Source: Pontibacillus yanchengensis
GTDB taxonomy: Bacteria > Bacillota > Bacilli > Bacillales > BH030062
Length of the DNA stretch: 64,000 nucleotides
Assembly: GCF_009856295.1 (NCBI RefSeq)
Contig: NZ_WMEU01000002.1
Coordinates: 1-64,000 of the forward strand
Direction of reading: 5' to 3'
Positions 9,489 through 18,423 of this stretch are shown here, in pieces; position 1 is the first letter of the stretch, and each line of letters opens with the position of its first letter. The notes beneath the pieces were generated by a model. That model was given only the letters and a program-made list of their open reading frames with translations, did no database searches and had not been told where the DNA came from. A program made the position numbers and the translations under genes.

Positions 9489-10511
9489 ATGATTTTATTA
9501 CGAAAACTTTTATTTAAAATGATTAAGATCAATAATACTGTTTTATTCGTTAGTAGTATGTTGCTTATCGGATTATCTACGGTATTAATTGTATTGGTTG
9601 AGCCTGATACATTCCCTACTTTTTTTGATGGCTTTTGGTGGGTGATGACAACCGTTACCACTGTCGGGTATGGTGATTTTTCACCAGTAACAGTAGCAGG
9701 TAGGATGATTGCCATAGTATTGTACATTTTAGGCATAGGGTTGATTGGTGTTGTCATTGGTAAAGTTGTCGATGGTTTATCATTATTTCGCAAAAGAAGA
9801 AGGGAAGGTAATATTGTGTACAAAGGAAAAAGTCATTACATTATTCTTGGTTGGTCTAAAAAGGCACACTATGCAGTGAACGAAATGTTAGATACGATGG
9901 AAGATACAGAAATTGTCATTATAGATGATTTAGAAACAGCACCTCTCTTAGAAGATACTATTCATTACATTAAAGGAAATGCCTCATCTAGAGAAACTTT
10001 AGAAAAAGCAAATGTGAGAGAAGCAAAAGCCGTGTTAATTTTTGCTGACGACACGCTACAAGATGCTCAGTTGATTGATGGCAAAACATTGCTCATTGCA
10101 TCTACCGTTGAGTCTATGACAAAAAATGTACACACAGTAGTAGAGGTTATGGAAGAACAGCATATAAAAAACTTTGAGCATGCCAGTGTAGATGAATTTA
10201 TTTTCTCTAATGAAACGATTTCCTCACTTGCTGTACGTTCTGCATTTACAAAAGGAGTCTCAGGGATTTATGGGCAATTGATGCGACGTTCCCACGGGGA
10301 TGACTTGTTTCACGTTCCTTCACAACAACATTGGGATACATACCGAAAGGCTTTCAATGAGTTGCTTGAGTACGGTGCTACGTTAATTGCGGATCGTCAG
10401 AACCTAAGTATCAATCGCATGCTTGACCAACCATTACCTAAAGAAGCTGAACTATACGTCATATGTGATAAAGAAACCTATCAAATGATAAGGAAGGAGA
10501 TGTCATCATGA
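9489..10511 (+). CDS. two-TM potassium channel with RCK/TrkA-N domain (YugO-like)
   Basis: A 340-residue K+ channel. Two membrane helices (residues ~17-37 and ~70-92) flank a pore loop with the selectivity filter T-V-G-Y-G-D-F at 58-64. A cytoplasmic RCK (TrkA-N) Rossmann domain follows (Y-I-I-L-G-W-S-K, ~114-121; I-I-D-D near 140). The architecture is that of MthK, and of B. subtilis YugO, a gated K+ efflux channel. ATG 9489 is chosen because AAAGGAGG lies 6-13 bases before it; the longer frame from 9444 has no ribosome site. The stop overlaps the pepV start (ATGA), so the two are translationally coupled. Confidence 0.92.
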   Translation: MILLRKLLFKMIKINNTVLFVSSMLLIGLSTVLIVLVEPDTFPTFFDGFWWVMTTVTTVGYGDFSPVTVAGRMIAIVLYILGIGLIGVVIGKVVDGLSLFRKRRREGNIVYKGKSHYIILGWSKKAHYAVNEMLDTMEDTEIVIIDDLETAPLLEDTIHYIKGNASSRETLEKANVREAKAVLIFADDTLQDAQLIDGKTLLIASTVESMTKNVHTVVEVMEEQHIKNFEHASVDEFIFSNETISSLAVRSAFTKGVSGIYGQLMRRSHGDDLFHVPSQQHWDTYRKAFNELLEYGATLIADRQNLSINRMLDQPLPKEAELYVICDKETYQMIRKEMSS

Positions 10512-11920
10512 AGCCAGATTTTACCCAGCAAGGCATAAACGAATACCAACCCTTTTTATTGGATCACCTTAAGTCACTTCTAACGATTCCAAGCATGTAT
10601 GATGAATCAACTATAGGAAAGAACAAACCTTTCGGACAAGGTATTCATGAAGCTTTAGAATTTATGTTAGCTCTAGGAGAGAGTGAAGGTTTCAACGTTA
10701 AGAATGTCGATGGCTATGCAGGACATATAGAATGGGGACAAGGTACTGATTTAATTGGTGTTTTAGGTCATCTGGATGTTGTTCCACCAGGAGAAGGTTG
10801 GAGTGGAGATCCTTTTCAACCAACAGTTTCTGAGGGGAAACTATTTTCTAGAGGTGCTCAAGATGATAAGGGACCTGTAATGGCAGCCTTTATAGCAATG
10901 AAATGGTTAAAGGACTTAGGAGTGAAGCCTAATAAACGAGTTCGTTTTATTGTAGGCACAGATGAGGAACGCCAATGGAAATGTATGAAGCATTATTTCG
11001 AGCAGGAAGAAATGCCAAGTATTGGATTTTCGCCTGACGCTAAGTTTCCAGTCATTCATGCAGAAAAAGGTCTTGTTGATGTCGAATTAATTAAATCCAC
11101 TACAACGATACAATCAGAAGAAGCTAAGGCATCTATACTGTCTCTTCAAGGTGGAGAAAGGTTAAATATGGTTCCTGAAAAAGCTACTGCAACGGTTAGC
11201 TGGAATAGCGCTGCTTTACCTGATATGTTTGATTTCTTTATGAAGGAAGACGCCTGTGAAGGAGAGATCATACAACATCCTACTCATTGGGAAATAACCA
11301 TGACGGGAAAGTCAGCTCATGCCATGGAACCGAACAATGGAGTGAATGCATTTGTTAGCATGCTATCATTTCTTAAAACACTTCCTTTAGCGGATGATTT
11401 AAAACAAACCCTGAAATGGATTTCTGAGAAGCTTGCGCCAACTAGAGGGGAAGAACTAGGGATTGCTTGTCAAGACGATGTATCCGGTCCACTAACAGTG
11501 AATATAGGACAAGGTTCTATAGAAAATGGTATTATTACGCTTGGCCTGAATATGAGGTACCCCGTAACGAAAGATTTTGAGGAGTTGTTTTTAACCTTTA
11601 AAAAAGAGGTCAATTCCCAATGGTTTGAAGAATCCATTATCGAGCATCTTGAATCTATTTTCTTAGAAAAGGATCATCCATTTGTTCAACAATTACTTAA
11701 TGTGTATAAGAAGCATACTCCTGATCAAGAGGATGTAGCTCCAATTGCAATTGGGGGGGCAACGTATGCAAGAGCTCTAGAACAAGGAGTTGCGTATGGA
11801 GCTCTGTTTGATGATAGTCCAGATACAGCCCATAATGCAGATGAGCATGTTAGAATTGATGATCTCATGAAAGCAGCATTAATTTATGCAGAAGCACTCT
11901 ACGATCTTGTAACAGACTAG
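10508..11920 (+). CDS. pepV: dipeptidase PepV (M20 family)
   Basis: A 470-residue dinuclear zinc dipeptidase. Family marks are G-H-L-D-V-V-P-P-G at 87-95 (first zinc His and Asp), R-G-A-Q-D-D-K-G-P at ~115-123 (bridging Asp), G-T-D-E-E-R near 150-155 (catalytic and zinc Glu) and the lid-domain motif H-A-M-E-P-N-N-G-V-N-A near 278-288. Size and location correspond to B. subtilis YtjP. It hydrolyses dipeptides in the cytoplasm. It overlaps the K+ channel gene by 4 bases, and the MFS gene begins 25 bases after its stop, so a channel-pepV-MFS-thpR operon is likely. Confidence 0.94.
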   Translation: MKPDFTQQGINEYQPFLLDHLKSLLTIPSMYDESTIGKNKPFGQGIHEALEFMLALGESEGFNVKNVDGYAGHIEWGQGTDLIGVLGHLDVVPPGEGWSGDPFQPTVSEGKLFSRGAQDDKGPVMAAFIAMKWLKDLGVKPNKRVRFIVGTDEERQWKCMKHYFEQEEMPSIGFSPDAKFPVIHAEKGLVDVELIKSTTTIQSEEAKASILSLQGGERLNMVPEKATATVSWNSAALPDMFDFFMKEDACEGEIIQHPTHWEITMTGKSAHAMEPNNGVNAFVSMLSFLKTLPLADDLKQTLKWISEKLAPTRGEELGIACQDDVSGPLTVNIGQGSIENGIITLGLNMRYPVTKDFEELFLTFKKEVNSQWFEESIIEHLESIFLEKDHPFVQQLLNVYKKHTPDQEDVAPIAIGGATYARALEQGVAYGALFDDSPDTAHNADEHVRIDDLMKAALIYAEALYDLVTD

Positions 11921-11945
11921 CTTAATGACAGAAAGGGTCTTACCA

Positions 11946-13133
11946 ATGAATGTAACGAAACCACAGAAAACATACCGATTTTTTCAAACTTTTTATTTCT
12001 TTGCCTTTTTTGGATTTGGGGCATTATTTCCACTATTATCGGTCTATTTAGAAACGGAAAAAGGATTGTCCCATACCCAAATTGGACTAGTGGTAGCTGC
12101 AATCCCTATTGTAACAATCTTTATACAACCTCTATGGGGAATGATGAGTGATTATACAAGAAAGCCAAGACGTTTACTAGTGATTGCGGCAGTAATGGCG
12201 AGTGTTATGTCATTTGCATACACATGGTTAGACGGATTTATTCTTTTATTACTAGGTATTGTGGGGATTGCTTTATTCCAGTCAGCCGTCGTACCTCTTT
12301 CTGATAGTTTATCTCTAAATTTCGTTCAAGTATTTAATAAAGAGTACGGGAACATTAGGTTATGGGGAGCGGTTGGCTTCGCTGTCGCTGTCTTTGTTGT
12401 AGGGCAAGTAACAGATCGTACAGGTGATTTAACATGGATATTTTATGCGTTTAGTCTAGGGCTGCTTTTATCAGTGCTAGCCTTATCCTCTTTCCCAAAA
12501 CAAGGCCAGCATGTACAAGTTGATTTTAGAACAGGATTCAAAACGCTTATAAAAGAGAAAACATTTATTGTTTTCTTAGTATCAAACTTCTTAATTTTTG
12601 GTCCAGTTTTGGCAAATAATTATTATTTTGGTACATTCATTTTAAGTACAGGTGGAACATTAACCGGTGTTGGTATTGCTTTCTTAATCGCAGCCGGCAG
12701 TGAAGCACCCTTTATGAATATTGCTCAAAAGGTTATCAATCGATTAGATGTTACATTCGTAATGCTCATTTGTGCATTTATATCGGGGTCACGATGGCTA
12801 TTTTATTTCTTTGAGCCTAGTGTGGCCCTTGTTTATGCTACAACGATTGTGCAAGGTGTATCAGTGGGACTTTATATACCTGCAGCTTTATTATTTGTTC
12901 GTAAAACAGCACCTAAAGCAGTTCAAGCTACAGCAGTAGGCATCTATTCCGCAGTAGGTAATGGGATGGGGAATGCTTTTTTTACCTTTATTGGAGGTGT
13001 GTTATTGGATTATTGGAGTGTTAATGGAATGTATGGATTCTTTGCTATGATGACGTTTATAGGAATGTCTCTCTTGATTTATATTAGAGGTGGCATAGGC
13101 GTGCCATCTTCTCAAGTAAGCTATTCAGAGTAA
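11946..13133 (+). CDS. MFS transporter, PPP/LacY-like group
   Basis: A 395-residue protein with 12 predicted membrane helices and the MFS loop 2-3 motif G-M-M-S-D-Y-T-R-K-P-R-R (~66-77). The N-terminal opening (F-F-A-F-F-G-F-G-A-L-F-P-L-L) and the C-terminal half resemble the MFS_1_like / phenylpropionate-nucleoside permease branch. The substrate is unknown. ATG 11946 is preferred to ATG 11925 because AGAAAGGG lies 8-9 bases upstream of it. thpR follows after 13 bases with AAAGGAGG, so it is probably co-transcribed. Confidence 0.85.
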   Translation: MNVTKPQKTYRFFQTFYFFAFFGFGALFPLLSVYLETEKGLSHTQIGLVVAAIPIVTIFIQPLWGMMSDYTRKPRRLLVIAAVMASVMSFAYTWLDGFILLLLGIVGIALFQSAVVPLSDSLSLNFVQVFNKEYGNIRLWGAVGFAVAVFVVGQVTDRTGDLTWIFYAFSLGLLLSVLALSSFPKQGQHVQVDFRTGFKTLIKEKTFIVFLVSNFLIFGPVLANNYYFGTFILSTGGTLTGVGIAFLIAAGSEAPFMNIAQKVINRLDVTFVMLICAFISGSRWLFYFFEPSVALVYATTIVQGVSVGLYIPAALLFVRKTAPKAVQATAVGIYSAVGNGMGNAFFTFIGGVLLDYWSVNGMYGFFAMMTFIGMSLLIYIRGGIGVPSSQVSYSE

Positions 13134-13146
13134 AGGAGGGGGCAGG

Positions 13147-13716
13147 ATGGAGGCTCATTATTTTATTGGGATTTCATTACCTAGAGAAGTGGCTGCTCAT
13201 TTATCTCGTTGGCAGAGTGCGATGAAACAGCATGCGAATTATAAAAACTGGACCGATTCAGATGACTTACATATTACGCTTAAGTTTTTAGGTGCAGCAA
13301 CCGAAAAGAAAATAAAGAAGTTATGTAATGAGTTGGTAGAATGTGGATATACATCCACATTCTCTCTAAATGTAGAAGGGTTTGGATTTTTTGGGAAACC
13401 AACTTCTCCAAGAGTGATTTGGGCCGGAGTTGAAAAAACAAATTCGTTACTTTTACTTCAAGAAAAAATAGACCAAGTATGTAGTGAACTAGGATTTGAA
13501 AAGGAAACAAGAGTGTACAAACCTCATATAACATTGGCAAAGAAGTGGGTAGGCTCATCCTCGATTGGTCCAGAGTTGGATTCAATGCTTAAACATCAAG
13601 AAGTATTAGGTACAGTTAAGGTGAACAAATTTACATTATTTAAAATTCATCCGAATCAAACACCTAAGTATGAAGTAGTCCAACAAATACCTTTATCTCC
13701 TCAAAACCATTTATAG
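13147..13716 (+). CDS. thpR: RNA 2',3'-cyclic phosphodiesterase (LigT/ThpR family)
   Basis: A 189-residue 2H phosphoesterase. The two catalytic H-x-T motifs are H-I-T-L-K-F-L at residue 42 and H-I-T-L-A-K-K at residue 127, and the N-terminus (H-Y-F-I-G-I-S-L-P) is typical. The enzyme opens 2',3'-cyclic phosphates on RNA; older annotations call it 2'-5' RNA ligase. It corresponds to ytlP of B. subtilis by position. AAAGGAGGGGGCAGG precedes the start. Confidence 0.92.
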   Translation: MEAHYFIGISLPREVAAHLSRWQSAMKQHANYKNWTDSDDLHITLKFLGAATEKKIKKLCNELVECGYTSTFSLNVEGFGFFGKPTSPRVIWAGVEKTNSLLLLQEKIDQVCSELGFEKETRVYKPHITLAKKWVGSSSIGPELDSMLKHQEVLGTVKVNKFTLFKIHPNQTPKYEVVQQIPLSPQNHL

Positions 13717-13793
13717 GGTTCAGGAGATAAAGAATAACCTTACTATATTAGTAAGGTAGTATGGTTATAACAAATAACAAATGAGGGTTAGGT

Positions 13794-14645
13794 ATGGCAC
13801 AATTAATAAAGTTACAAGATTATGCATCCCGATATACTGCGGACCCCTATCGTTACCCAAGTCGTTTTATTCGATTGAAGCAGCAAAATTGGAAACGTAT
13901 GAAACAGGTTTGGGACCAGTATAAACAAAATGGAAGAGATACCATGGATGAAGAAATGAGAGAGTACATGTTTAATGGCCATATTCCTGAAAGTGAACAG
14001 GAGTTAAAGCAATATTTTTTAAATGGGTTACTTCCATTTCAGTTTAAATGGGCGTCCAGGACGTTAACTGAAATGTCTTTTTTAGATCGATATTATGAAA
14101 AAGATTCAACATTGATATATTTTCTTCAGCGATTTCCGGATACATTTCTACTTATGTATGAGCCAATTTTCAAGATAAAGAAAGCTCCTGTGGAAACCGA
14201 TCACCTTCTTATCCACCCACAAGGAATCTATTGTATATCGTTTGTGGATATACCTGATACGGACATGCTCATCGCTGGGGATGATCGCACATGGTATCAA
14301 GACAGTAATCAAATTCGCAGCAGAATGTTAAGTCCACTTGTTTCCCTGAAGCGATCTAGTCGTATTGTTCGCAGTATCTTACATGCATATGAAATAGATT
14401 TGCCTGTAAAGCAAATTGTATTGGCACCCAACCATCCCATTTTATTTGAGTATGAACCTTATCAAACAGAATATGTAGGGATGGAAGAATACGAGGGTTG
14501 GTTCCATAAAATGCGAACATTTTCTTCACCACTTAAGTCTATTCAACTAAAAGCGGTGTCGGCTTTACTAAGCTACACGCAAATTACGTCTGTGAGACGT
14601 CCAGAATGGGAAGACGATTCCATGGATTCCTTTATGCATGACTAA
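13794..14645 (+). CDS. ytlQ: YtlQ-like protein, possible NERD (nuclease-related) domain
   Basis: A 283-residue soluble protein without signal or membrane segment. Position between thpR (ytlP) and the lipid kinase (ytlR) matches B. subtilis ytlQ. The central part (H-L-L-I-H-P-Q-G-I-Y-C-I-S-F-V-D, ~134-149, then W-Y-Q-D, ...N-P-L-x-S-L-K-R-like S-P-L-V-S-L-K-R) has the pattern of a NERD fold, in which a short strand holding a Gly-Ile-Tyr/Phe-x-Ile is followed by a conserved Gln/Asp; this assignment is my inference. The catalytic residues of true NERD nucleases are not clear. It ends 14 bases inside the convergent EAL gene. Confidence 0.75.
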   Translation: MAQLIKLQDYASRYTADPYRYPSRFIRLKQQNWKRMKQVWDQYKQNGRDTMDEEMREYMFNGHIPESEQELKQYFLNGLLPFQFKWASRTLTEMSFLDRYYEKDSTLIYFLQRFPDTFLLMYEPIFKIKKAPVETDHLLIHPQGIYCISFVDIPDTDMLIAGDDRTWYQDSNQIRSRMLSPLVSLKRSSRIVRSILHAYEIDLPVKQIVLAPNHPILFEYEPYQTEYVGMEEYEGWFHKMRTFSSPLKSIQLKAVSALLSYTQITSVRRPEWEDDSMDSFMHD

Positions 14646-15651
14646 AGGAATGAATGGGATAAGGAGAAGGTTTGCCGATGTAATATCCTTGTCCGTACTG
14701 AATACCATTGTTCTGAAGCCAATTGTATTCTTCTATCGTTTCAATGCCCTCAGCCAATAGTTCAACTCCTAGTTCATACGCTGTATTGATTACCCTTAGC
14801 AAGAAATCTTGTTTTTCTTTTTCTAAATGGCAATCTCGTATATATTCTCTATCAATTTTTACAATATGGGGCTTTAATAGATTTAAAACTTCAATTGTAC
14901 TATATCCACTTCCAACATCGTCTAATGCAACATTCATCCCAGAAGCCTGATATGTTTCAAATATATTTTTTAAATGATCCATGTTTGTAATTTTTTCTGT
15001 TTCCACTACTTCGAAGACCAGGTCGGATGGGGCCACATCATAGTGTTTTACAATATTGAATGTATGGCGCAAACAGTATTCTGGCACGTAAATGGTTGAA
15101 GGTAAGAAATTGATAAAGCATTTCTGCCCCTTTGGAATATGTTTAGCTTTTGATTTTACGGCTTCCTCTCTAGCTTTTTGATCAAGCATGGAATGAAGTC
15201 CGGCACGTTGAGCAAAAGCAAACAGGTCACCGGGTGAGGTAGAAGAGTTTGTAGTTCTGAGTAACGCTTCATAGCCAAAAATCCCCTGAGTTTTCAAATC
15301 AATAATAGGTTGAATATGAGAGGTGAATTCTCCGTTGTATATAATGGAAGTTAATGCAGGTTGGGTTGCTCTTTCATAGAGGTGTTGAACGGTTATTGGC
15401 ATTTGATTATTGTGGTTATCTAGCAATTCCATCCACTCATTATGTACATCTTCTTTCAACCACTCTTCTAATAGGGTAATAAGATTATTAGTAGATTGGA
15501 AAGAGAAATAGTATCGATTATGTTTTTGATGGAATTCAGGTTTTACGAATCTATTCCCTGCCATTTTTTCGTATTGTTTAGGGTGCATCGTAACTTGGCC
15601 TTGTTCTGGAATAGCCATTTGAATTCCACAATAGTGACATGTGTTGGACAT
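14632..15651 (-). CDS. stand-alone EAL-domain cyclic-di-GMP phosphodiesterase
   Basis: A 339-residue cytoplasmic protein with a C-terminal EAL domain (~105-339) and no GGDEF partner. Signature residues look intact: E-A-L-L-R (~128), F-I-N-F, V-F-E-V-V-E-T-E, A-L-D-D-V-G-S-G (metal-binding Asp pair), V-K-I-D, A-E-G-I-E and G-Q-G-Y-Y-I-G-K-P. It should therefore hydrolyse c-di-GMP. The N-terminal ~100 residues begin with a C-H-Y-C pair and are otherwise unlike a known sensor to my eye. ATG 15651 is selected by AAAGGAGTG eight bases upstream. Its 3' end overlaps ytlQ by 14 bases on the other strand. Confidence 0.9.
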   Translation of the reverse strand: MSNTCHYCGIQMAIPEQGQVTMHPKQYEKMAGNRFVKPEFHQKHNRYYFSFQSTNNLITLLEEWLKEDVHNEWMELLDNHNNQMPITVQHLYERATQPALTSIIYNGEFTSHIQPIIDLKTQGIFGYEALLRTTNSSTSPGDLFAFAQRAGLHSMLDQKAREEAVKSKAKHIPKGQKCFINFLPSTIYVPEYCLRHTFNIVKHYDVAPSDLVFEVVETEKITNMDHLKNIFETYQASGMNVALDDVGSGYSTIEVLNLLKPHIVKIDREYIRDCHLEKEKQDFLLRVINTAYELGVELLAEGIETIEEYNWLQNNGIQYGQGYYIGKPSPYPIHSFSHA

Positions 15652-15720
15652 AATAATCACTCCTTTTTTTAGTATAATAAAACTTTGTAATTTTTCCAGT
15701 GATTTGAATAGAGGCGATGA

Positions 15721-16662
15721 TTGAATATGTATATTTTTATAGTAAATCCTACAGCAGGAGACGGAAGGGCACTACGCGTTTTTAAGAACATACAAAATGA
15801 CCCCTTATTTCATAAAATTTCTTGTCGTACTTTTTTTACCAAACATAAAGCTCATGGTGAAGAATTAGCAAAACAACTGGTTGAAATGTATCCTGACAAA
15901 ATAACCTCATTTATTGTGGTAGGTGGTGATGGCACGTATCATGAAGTACTGAATGGTTTGAAAAGCTATTCCACTATTCCCTTAGCTTTTATACCAGCAG
16001 GTTCAGGCAATGATTTTGCAAGGGGTATCTCCTCTAAACTAAAAGGTGTACGACTCTTTAAAAAAGTAGTTAGCTCTTCTTGTTATCGGCCTTATTGGGG
16101 AGGAGTCTATCGTACTGATAGGCGAAAAAAACATCACAGTCGATTGTTTGCCAATAGTATTGGCTTTGGGTTTGACGCTGAAGTTGTAAGACGTTCTAAT
16201 CAAGCATCTTATAAAAAGTGGCTAAATAAAATTCATATCGGTTCGCTCTCCTATGTTGTAGCCTTATTAGAGTGTCTATTTCGTTATCAACCAAGAACGC
16301 TAACCATTACACAAGATGGAGTTACTACCACCCATAAGAATGTATGGATGCTTACCATTTGTATCCATGGATATTATGGAGGAGGAATGAAAATTATTCC
16401 CAATTCTAAGATGAATGAACATAATTTTTCGGTACTTCTGTTAAAAAATATTTCTAGGTGGAAGATACTTGGATTATTTTTAACTGTTTTCTGGGGAGGA
16501 CATCAACATTTTAAAGAGATTTCCATAACGGAAGCTGTCCAAGTTGATTTCTCAGCTAATCAGCCTATTGCTTATCAAGTTGATGGTCAATCGGGATTAT
16601 GTGAAAGCTGCCATGTGAATAAAGAAATAAAGTCCAGAAGCGTGTTTCAATATGATAAATAA
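15721..16662 (+). CDS. ytlR: diacylglycerol kinase family lipid kinase (YtlR-like)
   Basis: A 313-residue member of the DagK/YegS lipid kinase family. V-N-P-T-A-G-D-G-R at 8-16 and the nucleotide-binding G-G-D-G-T at 68-72 are visible, as is the conserved P-A-G-S-G-N-D-F-A-R (~96-105) and an F-A-N-S-I-G-F-G-F-D-A segment. Members phosphorylate diacylglycerol or related lipids at the membrane. The TTG at 15721 has GAGG 6-9 bases upstream; ATG 15727 is the alternative and changes only two residues. It matches ytlR of B. subtilis in context. Confidence 0.9.
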   Translation: MNMYIFIVNPTAGDGRALRVFKNIQNDPLFHKISCRTFFTKHKAHGEELAKQLVEMYPDKITSFIVVGGDGTYHEVLNGLKSYSTIPLAFIPAGSGNDFARGISSKLKGVRLFKKVVSSSCYRPYWGGVYRTDRRKKHHSRLFANSIGFGFDAEVVRRSNQASYKKWLNKIHIGSLSYVVALLECLFRYQPRTLTITQDGVTTTHKNVWMLTICIHGYYGGGMKIIPNSKMNEHNFSVLLLKNISRWKILGLFLTVFWGGHQHFKEISITEAVQVDFSANQPIAYQVDGQSGLCESCHVNKEIKSRSVFQYDK

Positions 16663-16862
16663 AGAGTTAGGCTTGAATTCATACAATAAAATGCGTTAAT
16701 CTATTGTCGTGTCTCTAAAAGAACGAAGAACTATTTATGGTAAAAAAGTACTATCAAGAAAATTATAACAAGTTTTAATGTGTTTTGCACAAAAATAAGG
16801 TATACTTAAGTTTACCTTTTAGCGTTTTCGAAACAAACCAACAAAGATTTGAGGAATTGAAG

Positions 16863-17675
16863 GTGAATTGGTTGGAACAAATACTCGGTCAAGATTGGAC
16901 AATTACACCAGCAGGCGGATCAACGGGTGAAGCGTATTATGCACAACGCGATGGCAAACGCCTATTCTTAAAACGAAATTCCTCACCTTTTTTAGCCGTT
17001 CTGTCAGCTGAAGGCATCGTTCCCAAGCTCGTATGGACAAAGCGAATGGAAAATGGTGATGTCATAACAGCGCAACAATGGTTAGAGGGTAGAGAGTTAT
17101 CCCCTGAAGAAATTCAGCATCCTCGAGTTGCCCAACTATTAAGTAAGATTCACCATTCGTCTGAGTTATTAGACTTACTTATGAGAATAGGGAAAAAGCC
17201 ACTAGATCCTGAGAATTTACTACAGGACCTAAAAAATCAAGAACAAGATTCAAGTTTTATTGATACTCAAATTGAAATCCATCAAGCACTTCGTTACCTT
17301 GAGAATCAATTAAAGTATGTTGAGAATCAAAAGAAGGTTGTCTGCCATTGTGATATGAATCATAATAATTGGTTATTAACGAATTCAGATCAGCTTTATT
17401 TGATTGATTGGGATAATGCTATGGTAGCCGATCCAGCAATGGATTTAGGAATGATTTTACACTGGTATATTCCGAGGGATGAGTGGCATCAATGGTTGGA
17501 AACCTATGGAATTGAATTAAACCAAGACTTATTAAGTCGAATGCACTGGTACATTATTGCTCAGACCATATCATTCATACAATGGCATAAATGCCGTAAA
17601 GAAGAAAAGCAAGCCGCCCGGTGGTTGAATGATTTAAAGCGGCTTATGGTCCAATTAGGTATCATTAATATTTAA
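16863..17675 (+). CDS. ytmP: choline kinase / aminoglycoside phosphotransferase-like protein YtmP
   Basis: A 270-residue APH-fold kinase. Motifs: L-F-L-K-R-N (ATP-binding Lys, ~34-39), H-C-D-M-N-H-N-N-W (catalytic loop with Asp and Asn, ~162-170) and I-D-W-D-N-A (metal-binding Asp, ~180-185). The conserved stretch L-S-A-E-G-I-V-P-K-L-V-W-T-K-R-M is very close to B. subtilis YtmP. GTG 16863 is preferred over an upstream TTG (16785) since GAGG precedes it by 8 bases and the family starts with MNWLEQ. Substrate unknown; no antibiotic function should be assumed. Convergent with ytzH, overlapping 11 bases. Confidence 0.88.
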   Translation: MNWLEQILGQDWTITPAGGSTGEAYYAQRDGKRLFLKRNSSPFLAVLSAEGIVPKLVWTKRMENGDVITAQQWLEGRELSPEEIQHPRVAQLLSKIHHSSELLDLLMRIGKKPLDPENLLQDLKNQEQDSSFIDTQIEIHQALRYLENQLKYVENQKKVVCHCDMNHNNWLLTNSDQLYLIDWDNAMVADPAMDLGMILHWYIPRDEWHQWLETYGIELNQDLLSRMHWYIIAQTISFIQWHKCRKEEKQAARWLNDLKRLMVQLGIINI

Positions 17676-17946
17676 TATTTTGTATAGACGAAGCCCATTG
17701 AGTTAGTTGTGGTTGATTTGTCATAATGTACTCGTTTAAATCTTGAGATGTTTCTGCTTGTAAGCTGTACTCATATATTTCAGGAAGAATTCTAAGAACA
17801 TCTTCATCTTTTATGTTCTTTTTTGATAATAAGGAACGAACGAGCCTTTGTATCTGTTGACATTCAGAATGGGTCCCGCAGCAGTCTTCTGATTGTTCAC
17901 TTAATAAATCATACAAAACATGTATCTGGTCTTTAGCTGTCAGCAT
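17665..17946 (-). CDS. ytzH: YtzH-like small protein
   Basis: A 93-residue acidic, mostly helical protein that resembles B. subtilis YtzH in length, N-terminus and position between ytmP and trmB. It carries a C-C-G-T-H-S-E-C cluster (~residues 22-29), which could bind metal, an inference. No function is known. AAAGGGGGAATGAC precedes the ATG. Confidence 0.85.
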   Translation of the reverse strand: MLTAKDQIHVLYDLLSEQSEDCCGTHSECQQIQRLVRSLLSKKNIKDEDVLRILPEIYEYSLQAETSQDLNEYIMTNQPQLTQWASSIQNIKY

Positions 17947-18038
17947 TAGTCATTCCCCCTTTCCTCTGAGGTTATCTTTTCACCTTTAGAGGGGAAATAT
18001 GTATGTACAGGTCAATTGATGAGATATAATTCATTTTA

Positions 18039-18070
18039 AGAGCTTGGCACTTTGCCAAGCTCTTTATTAT
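18039..18070 (+). terminator. terminator-like hairpin, upstream of ytzH on the other strand
   Basis: Perfect 11-bp stem AGAGCTTGGCA / TGCCAAGCTCT with a 3-base loop and TTTATTA after it. It could end read-through from ytmP 360 bases upstream. Confidence 0.6.
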
Positions 18071-18102
18071 CTTTGCTATTTGTTTAATAAATGTTCACAC
18101 AT

Positions 18103-18143
18103 ACAAAAATGCATGGGGGATACTTCCCACCATGCATTTTTGT
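18103..18143 (-). terminator. terminator after the 52-residue membrane protein gene
   Basis: Perfect 14-bp stem ACAAAAATGCATGG / CCATGCATTTTTGT, 57 bases past the stop codon of the small minus-strand gene; ATTTTTGTAT forms the tail on that strand. Confidence 0.75.
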
Positions 18144-18200
18144 ACACTAATAAATTTTGTTTTGCATATTATATCCTTATTTTATCAAACGACGTTACGT

Positions 18201-18359
18201 TTAGTTAGGCGCGTGTTCTAGTTGTTTTTGTTTTACTTCTGGGCTGGTAAGTGTTTGGAGTTTTTCAAGGGGATAAAGAAAAACAGCATATCCTGCAAAT
18301 AAAACACAAACTGTAGCAAGAACTAGAAATTCAGTCATTTTAGAGATTATCGTTACCAT
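18201..18359 (-). CDS. small single-TM membrane protein (52 aa), unknown
   Basis: An unannotated-size gene of 52 codons. Translation gives a short N-terminus (MVTIISKMTE), one hydrophobic helix (residues 11-29, FLVLATVCVLFAGYAVFLY) and a polar C-terminal tail rich in Lys/Gln/Glu. GGAGAG lies 9 bases before the ATG. It has its own terminator (18103-18143) and a candidate cre operator/promoter upstream (18402-18423), which together argue for a real transcription unit. I recognise no family; similar short membrane proteins in Bacilli often attach to transporters or enzymes, but nothing here shows a partner. Confidence 0.65.
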   Translation of the reverse strand: MVTIISKMTEFLVLATVCVLFAGYAVFLYPLEKLQTLTSPEVKQKQLEHAPN

Positions 18360-18401
18360 TTCGTCACTCTCCATTTTCCGTATTTATCACACTTTATTAA
18401 C

Positions 18402-18423
18402 TGTAAACGAGAAAGCGTTTACA
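18402..18423 (-). promoter_or_regulatory. perfect inverted repeat, candidate CcpA (cre) site
   Basis: TGTAAACG-AGAAAG-CGTTTACA: an 8-bp perfect inverted repeat, spacer 6. Read on the minus strand, TGTAAACGCTTTCT differs from the cre consensus TGWNANCGNTNWCA in only the last base. It ends 43 bases before the start of the 52-codon gene, and its TTTACA half could serve as a -35 box with TAAATA downstream (spacing 15). Repression by CcpA, encoded at 42758, is an inference. Confidence 0.55.

Noticed and set aside
16785..16862. Upstream extension of ytmP from TTG 16785
   Set aside because: No ribosome site, and the added residues do not match the YtmP N-terminus; GTG 16863 fits both.
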